In this document: positions 4,749 to 8,653 of the stretch, piece by piece
How the letters are laid out: each line of letters starts with the position of its first letter
How positions within the stretch are numbered: the first letter of the stretch is position 1
Origin: Oscillospiraceae bacterium
GTDB lineage: Bacteria > Bacillota > Clostridia > Oscillospirales > Acutalibacteraceae
NCBI GenBank assembly: GCA_009779455.1
Contig: WREG01000074.1
Location: 1 to 8,653, forward strand
Reading direction: 5' to 3'
DNA length: 8,653 nucleotides
Notes under the pieces: model-generated
What the model saw: the letters and a program-made list of their open reading frames with translations, nothing else
Databases searched by the model: none
What the model was told of the DNA's origin: nothing
Position numbers and translations under genes: made by a program

Positions 4749-7700
4749 ACAAAATTCGCCCATCTGCATCTTCATACCGAATTCAGCCTTCTCGACGGCG
4801 CCCTGCGAATGGAACCGTTGATGAACAAATTAAAAGAATTGGGGCAGGATTCCGTCGCCATAACCGACCACGGCGTCATGTACGGCGCCATTGACTTTTA
4901 TCTTGCCGCTAAAAAGGCCGGGATAAAGCCGATTATCGGCTGTGAGGTCTATGTGGCCGCCCGCACGCGCTTTGACAAGGAGCATCAGTTCGACAGCGAG
5001 CGGAACCATCTTGTTCTGCTCTGCGAAAACGAAAAAGGTTACGGGAACCTTATAAAAATCGTATCAAAGGCGTGGACCGAGGGCTTTTATACAAAGCCCC
5101 GCGTGGATAAGGAGCTTCTCGAAAAGTATCACGAGGGGCTTATCTGCCTTTCGGCCTGCCTGGCGGGGGAGATACCCCAGGCGCTTCTTAATAACGACTA
5201 CGAAAAAGCCCGCGAAACGGCCCTTTGGTATAAAAACGTTTTCGGCGAGGGGAACTATTACCTTGAAATACAGAACCACGGCCTTGCGGAGCAGATCAAG
5301 ATTCTGGGCGACATAATAAAGCTTTCCCGCGAGACGGGTATACCCCTGGTCGCCACCAACGACTCGCATTACCTGGAAAAAGAGGATGCATACATACAAA
5401 AAATCCTGATCTGCATACAGACGAAGCATACCGTGGACGAAGACACGGGCATGGAGTTCTCCACAAGCGAATTTTACGTAAAATCCGGCGGCGAAATGCT
5501 CGAATTGTTCCCCGATACGCCCGAAGCTATTGACAACACCGTTAAAATCGCCGAAAGGTGCAATTTTGATTTTTCGTTCGGCCATACCCTGCTCCCGAAA
5601 TACGAAACCCCGGAAGGGCTTACAAATATCGAGTATTTCAACGATTTATGCAATAAAGGGCTTGCAAAAAGATACGGCGAAAACTGCGACCCGTTTTATA
5701 AGCAAAGGCTGGAGTATGAGCTTTCGGTCATAAACAGCATGGGGTTCACCGATTATTTCCTCATAGTATGGGATTTTATCAATTACGCAAAATCAAAAGG
5801 CATCCCCGTCGGCCCCGGCAGAGGTTCGGGCGCGGGGAGCATCGCCGCTTATTGCTTAGAGATTACGGCAATCGACCCGATTAAATACAACCTTCTTTTC
5901 GAGCGGTTTTTAAACCCCGAACGCATAAGCATGCCCGACTTCGACATCGATTTCTGCCAGGAGCGCAGAGGCGAGGTCATCGAATACGTTAAAAACAAAT
6001 ACGGAGAGGATCACGTATCCCAAATTGTCACTTTCGGCACAATGGCGGCGAAGGGCGCGGTCAGGGACGTGGGCCGCGTGCTTGGCATGCCTTACGGCGC
6101 CTGCGATTCGGTCGCCAAGGAAATACCCGGCGAATTGGGGATTACAATACAAAAAGCCCTTGACACGTCTAAAGACTTCAAAGCCATGTACGACGGCAGC
6201 GAGGAGATAAAAAAGCTGGTTGACATCTCCCTTAAAATCGAGGGCATGTCGAGGAATATAGGTATGCACGCCGCCGGGGTCGTCATAACCCCCGAAAGCG
6301 TGGATGAATACGCGCCGCTGGCGAAAAGCGGCGAAAGCGTCGTGACCCAATACAATATGAAGCACGTCGATAAAATCGGGCTTCTGAAAATGGACTTTTT
6401 GGGGCTGCGAACCCTTACCGTCATTGAGGACGCCGTTAAAATGATAAAAAAAGCCGAGCCGGATTTCGATATATATAATATAGACATCGACGACCCGGCG
6501 GTATATAAGATGCTCGGGAACGGCGACACCTACGGGGTTTTCCAGTGTGAATCGGGGGGCATACGCGCCCTTATGATAAACATGAAGCCGAAAAACCTTG
6601 AAGATATAATAGCCGTCATCGCTCTTTACCGCCCCGGCCCAATGGATTTTATACCGAAATACCTCGAAAACAGAAACCGCCCCGACAGGATAACCTACGC
6701 GTCGCCCAAAATGAAGGATATCCTTGAGGTCACATACGGCTGCATAGTATATCAGGAACAGGTCATGCAGATTTTCAGGGATCTCGCGGGGTACAGCCTG
6801 GGCCGCTCGGATCTTATAAGGCGGGCGATATCCAAAAAAGACGCTAAGGTTTTGGCTGACGAACGCAACAGCTTTATCCACGGCTCGAAAAAAGAGGACG
6901 GCAGCGTGGAATGCGCCGGATGCGTGGCAAACGGGCTTACGGAAAAAGACGCGGCCCGGATTTTTGAGGATATGGCCTCCTTCGCCTCTTACGCCTTCAA
7001 CAAATCACATTCAGCCGCCTACGCTCTGGTATCGTTCCAGACCGCTTACCTCCGCTGCCATTACCCGAAAGAATTTATGGCGGCCATGCTCACGAGCGTC
7101 CTCGACAATACGGACAAGGTCGTCGTATATATTTCCGAATGCAACAGGATCGGCATAGACGTGCTGCCGCCGGACGTTAATGAGAGCCTCCACAGCTTCA
7201 CGGTGGTGGGCGGGAAGATACTTTTCGGGCTCCAGGCCATAAAAAATCTGGGCAGGGGGCTGATAAACGCCATAATCGACGAGCGCGAAAAGGCCGGGCC
7301 GTATAAAACCTTCGCCTCCTTTTGCAAACGTATCCACGGCGGGGATTTCAACAGGCGGGGGATAGAAGGCCTTATAAAAAGCGGCGCGCTGGACTGCTTC
7401 GGGTTTAACCGCCGCCAGATGCTCATAATGCTCCCCGACATAATCGACGGTATAGACAGCGACAAAAAGCGAAATATCGAGGGGCAGCTGGGATTTTTCA
7501 GCTTTCAGACGGAAAATTCCCCCGGCGCGGAGCCGACGCCCCCCAACGTCCCCGAAATGCCTAAAAAGGAACTTCTGGCAAACGAAAAAGCCGCGACGGG
7601 CCTGTATATGACAGGTCATCCGATGAATGAATATAAAGAAGCCTCCGCGCAAGTGAACTCCGTAAAAACAATTGATCTGACCAACGATGAGCAGCGCAGG

Positions 7701-8321
7701 GAGAAAGGCTATAATAATAACGACCGCATCAGGCTTTTAGCGTTTATCGACACAGTCCGCAAGAAAATCACAAAGGAAAACAGAACCATAGCCTTCGTCA
7801 CGGCAGAGGATACTTACGGCTCCGTTGAAGTCATCGTGTTTTCGCAAAAATTTGAAGAATATCAGACGAAACTCAGGGAGGATGCGGTCGCTTTGATTAG
7901 CGGCAGGCTTTCCGTTAAAGATGACGAAGCGTCAAAAATAATTTTAGAGGAAATAACCCTCTGCCCGTCGCCCGATTTCTTTGACAGGCCGCAAGCGCCG
8001 CCCCGCGAGTTTGAAATAGCGGCGGTAAATGATAAAAATGTCGCAGACGCAGCAAATACCGCAAATATTAACGAACGGAAAGCGGCGGCTACCAACAATA
8101 AAGGGCTTTTCCTGCGCTTCCCGTCAAAAGAAAGCGTAAAAGCGGAAAAAGCGGGAGAAATTCTGTTATATTATAATTACGGCGATACCCCGGTTAAATT
8201 TTATTATACCGACACAAAAGAATATAATATGGAAACGGGGATTACGGTTGATGTCAACAAAAAATTGCTGGATAGCCTGGGCCGGCTGCTTGAAGAAAAA
8301 AATGTTGTGCTGAAAACATAA
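4746..8321 (+). CDS. dnaE: DNA polymerase III subunit alpha (DnaE)
   Basis: The polymerizing subunit of the replicative DNA polymerase III, acting at the fork with the beta clamp. Domains in its 1191 residues: PHP domain (about 4-280), starting FAHLHLHTEFSLLDG and carrying DHG (41-43), GCEVY (65-69), CLAGEIP (138-144) and NDSHYL (205-210), so metal-binding residues look largely kept; the polymerase core with GPGRGSGAGS (356-365), PDFDIDF (397-403; catalytic Asp400 and Asp402) and LLKMDFLGLRTLT (546-558; Asp550); fingers and helix-hairpin-helix region, with FNKSHSAAYA (751-760) and FNRRGIEGLIKSGALD (868-883); OB fold (about 994-1075, AFVTAEDTYGSVEVIVF); an Ala/Asn-rich linker (1092-1120); and a C-terminal domain ending NVVLKT, as in Firmicutes DnaE1. 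Length is in the usual range. TAA at 4734-4736 excludes any upstream in-frame start. No pfkA or pyk gene follows; a tRNA gene does. Confidence 0.97.
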   Translation: MTKFAHLHLHTEFSLLDGALRMEPLMNKLKELGQDSVAITDHGVMYGAIDFYLAAKKAGIKPIIGCEVYVAARTRFDKEHQFDSERNHLVLLCENEKGYGNLIKIVSKAWTEGFYTKPRVDKELLEKYHEGLICLSACLAGEIPQALLNNDYEKARETALWYKNVFGEGNYYLEIQNHGLAEQIKILGDIIKLSRETGIPLVATNDSHYLEKEDAYIQKILICIQTKHTVDEDTGMEFSTSEFYVKSGGEMLELFPDTPEAIDNTVKIAERCNFDFSFGHTLLPKYETPEGLTNIEYFNDLCNKGLAKRYGENCDPFYKQRLEYELSVINSMGFTDYFLIVWDFINYAKSKGIPVGPGRGSGAGSIAAYCLEITAIDPIKYNLLFERFLNPERISMPDFDIDFCQERRGEVIEYVKNKYGEDHVSQIVTFGTMAAKGAVRDVGRVLGMPYGACDSVAKEIPGELGITIQKALDTSKDFKAMYDGSEEIKKLVDISLKIEGMSRNIGMHAAGVVITPESVDEYAPLAKSGESVVTQYNMKHVDKIGLLKMDFLGLRTLTVIEDAVKMIKKAEPDFDIYNIDIDDPAVYKMLGNGDTYGVFQCESGGIRALMINMKPKNLEDIIAVIALYRPGPMDFIPKYLENRNRPDRITYASPKMKDILEVTYGCIVYQEQVMQIFRDLAGYSLGRSDLIRRAISKKDAKVLADERNSFIHGSKKEDGSVECAGCVANGLTEKDAARIFEDMASFASYAFNKSHSAAYALVSFQTAYLRCHYPKEFMAAMLTSVLDNTDKVVVYISECNRIGIDVLPPDVNESLHSFTVVGGKILFGLQAIKNLGRGLINAIIDEREKAGPYKTFASFCKRIHGGDFNRRGIEGLIKSGALDCFGFNRRQMLIMLPDIIDGIDSDKKRNIEGQLGFFSFQTENSPGAEPTPPNVPEMPKKELLANEKAATGLYMTGHPMNEYKEASAQVNSVKTIDLTNDEQRREKGYNNNDRIRLLAFIDTVRKKITKENRTIAFVTAEDTYGSVEVIVFSQKFEEYQTKLREDAVALISGRLSVKDDEASKIILEEITLCPSPDFFDRPQAPPREFEIAAVNDKNVADAANTANINERKAAATNNKGLFLRFPSKESVKAEKAGEILLYYNYGDTPVKFYYTDTKEYNMETGITVDVNKKLLDSLGRLLEEKNVVLKT

Positions 8322-8336
8322 AATTAAAAAAAACAC

Positions 8337-8365
8337 TCGACAAAAAGAAAAATATATGATAAAAT
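8337..8365 (+). promoter_or_regulatory. Likely promoter of the tRNA-Gly gene
   Basis: TCGACA (8337-8342) and TAAAAT (8360-8365) are spaced by 17 bases and each differs from the sigma-70 consensus at one position. Transcription would begin near 8372, about 33 bases before the tRNA. No terminator separates dnaE from the tRNA, so read-through from dnaE is also possible. Confidence 0.6.
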
Positions 8366-8404
8366 AACTTCAGCAAAAGTCCCCGGCGCCTAACCCCCGG
8401 AAGC

Positions 8405-8478
8405 GCGGGAGTAGTCTAATGGCAAAACTTCTGCTTCCCAAGCAGATAATGCGGGTTCGATTCCCGTCTCTCGCTCCA
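8405..8478 (+). tRNA. tRNA-Gly (anticodon CCC)
   Basis: A complete 74-base cloverleaf. The acceptor GCGGGAG (8405-8411) pairs with CTCTCGC (8468-8474) with one G-T wobble, followed by discriminator T8475 (usual for tRNA-Gly) and encoded CCA (8476-8478). Anticodon stem TCTGC (8430-8434) / GCAGA (8442-8446) encloses loop TTCCCAA with anticodon CCC at 8437-8439, reading the GGG codon. T-arm GCGGG-TTCGATT-CCCGT occupies 8451-8467. The D stem GTCT (8414-8417) / AAAC (8425-8428) contains one C-A mismatch; otherwise the gene looks functional. Confidence 0.95.
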
Positions 8479-8483
8479 ATAAT

Positions 8484-8529
8484 AAAAATCCTTGAAATGC
8501 ATAAATATCAAGCATTTCAAGGGTTTTTT
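8484..8529 (+). terminator. Rho-independent terminator of tRNA-Gly
   Basis: A perfect 11-base stem CCTTGAAATGC (8490-8500) / GCATTTCAAGG (8512-8522) with an 11-base loop is followed by G and six T (8524-8529). The five A upstream (8484-8488) extend the stem with these T residues, so it could also terminate transcription arriving from the other strand. Confidence 0.9.
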
Positions 8530-8550
8530 ATTTATCAAAACATCAAAACA

Positions 8551-8606
8551 CAAGGGGACGGTTCTTTCGTGCGCTTCCCATATTATATAAAAATTTCCGT
8601 CCCTGT
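8551..8606. repeat. REP-like imperfect inverted repeat
   Basis: ACAAGGGGACGGTT (8550-8563) faces TTCCGTCCCTGT (8595-8606) as an inverted repeat with a seven-base perfect core GGGACGG/CCGTCCC and a 35-base AT-rich loop. The motif ACAAGGGGACGGTTC recurs in intergenic regions of many clostridial genomes and is associated there with REP-type elements moved by Y1 (RAYT) transposases; that association is from memory, not from this window. No transposase gene is seen here. The 47 bases after it show no further feature. Confidence 0.5.
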
Positions 8607-8653
8607 AAAAATTACGGAACATCCTGCGTGTCATCTTTGTCGCCTATTTATTA

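Noticed and set aside
5910..6881. Long minus-strand ORF of 323 codons inside dnaE
   Set aside because: It is a shadow of the dnaE reading frame in GC-biased codons; it has no ribosome site and no recognisable domain, while dnaE is certain.
8416..8634. Minus-strand 72-residue ORF containing SERRESNPHYLLGKQ
   Set aside because: It runs antisense through the tRNA-Gly gene and its terminator; this peptide is a known artefact of translating tRNA genes backwards.
1..8653. CRISPR array, rRNA or riboswitch
   Set aside because: No regularly spaced repeat-spacer pattern, rRNA stretch or recognisable aptamer consensus was seen on either strand.

Overview
The window looks like chromosomal DNA from a low-to-mid-GC Firmicute, most likely of class Clostridia. 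This rests on the Firmicutes-type single-polypeptide DnaE with a C-terminal extension after the OB fold, strong AGGAGG-like ribosome binding sites, AT-rich sigma-70 promoters, one TTG start, CCA-encoded tRNA genes, and a clostridial-looking GGGGACGGTTC inverted repeat. No species can be named from the sequence alone. Every intact gene lies on the + strand.

Layout. Positions 1-640 hold no intact gene. The left edge has broken minus-strand coding remnants, then short direct repeats and hairpins, then a truncated tRNA-Gln-like sequence followed by a rho-independent terminator; this resembles the border of a former integrated element. At 654-2264 a promoter-driven gene encodes a secreted right-handed beta-helix (pectate-lyase-superfamily) protein. 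The interval 2265-2533 contains a short ORF that looks like the debris of a PIN-domain toxin gene. From 2534 to 8321 four genes follow with almost no spacing: L-arabinose isomerase (araA), a GNAT acetyltransferase with a TTG start, an uncharacterised 48-residue protein that overlaps it, and dnaE, the catalytic subunit of DNA polymerase III. A tRNA-Gly(CCC) with its own likely promoter and a strong terminator follows, then a REP-like inverted repeat.

How the genes work together. The beta-helix protein and AraA could belong to plant-polysaccharide use (cell-wall polymer outside, arabinose inside), but no kinase, epimerase, transporter or regulator is present, so this link is inference. The araA-GNAT-small ORF-dnaE string is spaced like one transcript although the functions are unrelated; dnaE was probably joined to accessory genes by rearrangement. 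I see no clear new defence, toxin or mobile system. The most unusual features are the tRNA-Gln remnant with flanking repeats, the PIN remnant lacking a catalytic aspartate, the small coupled ORF, and the odd dnaE initiation region.
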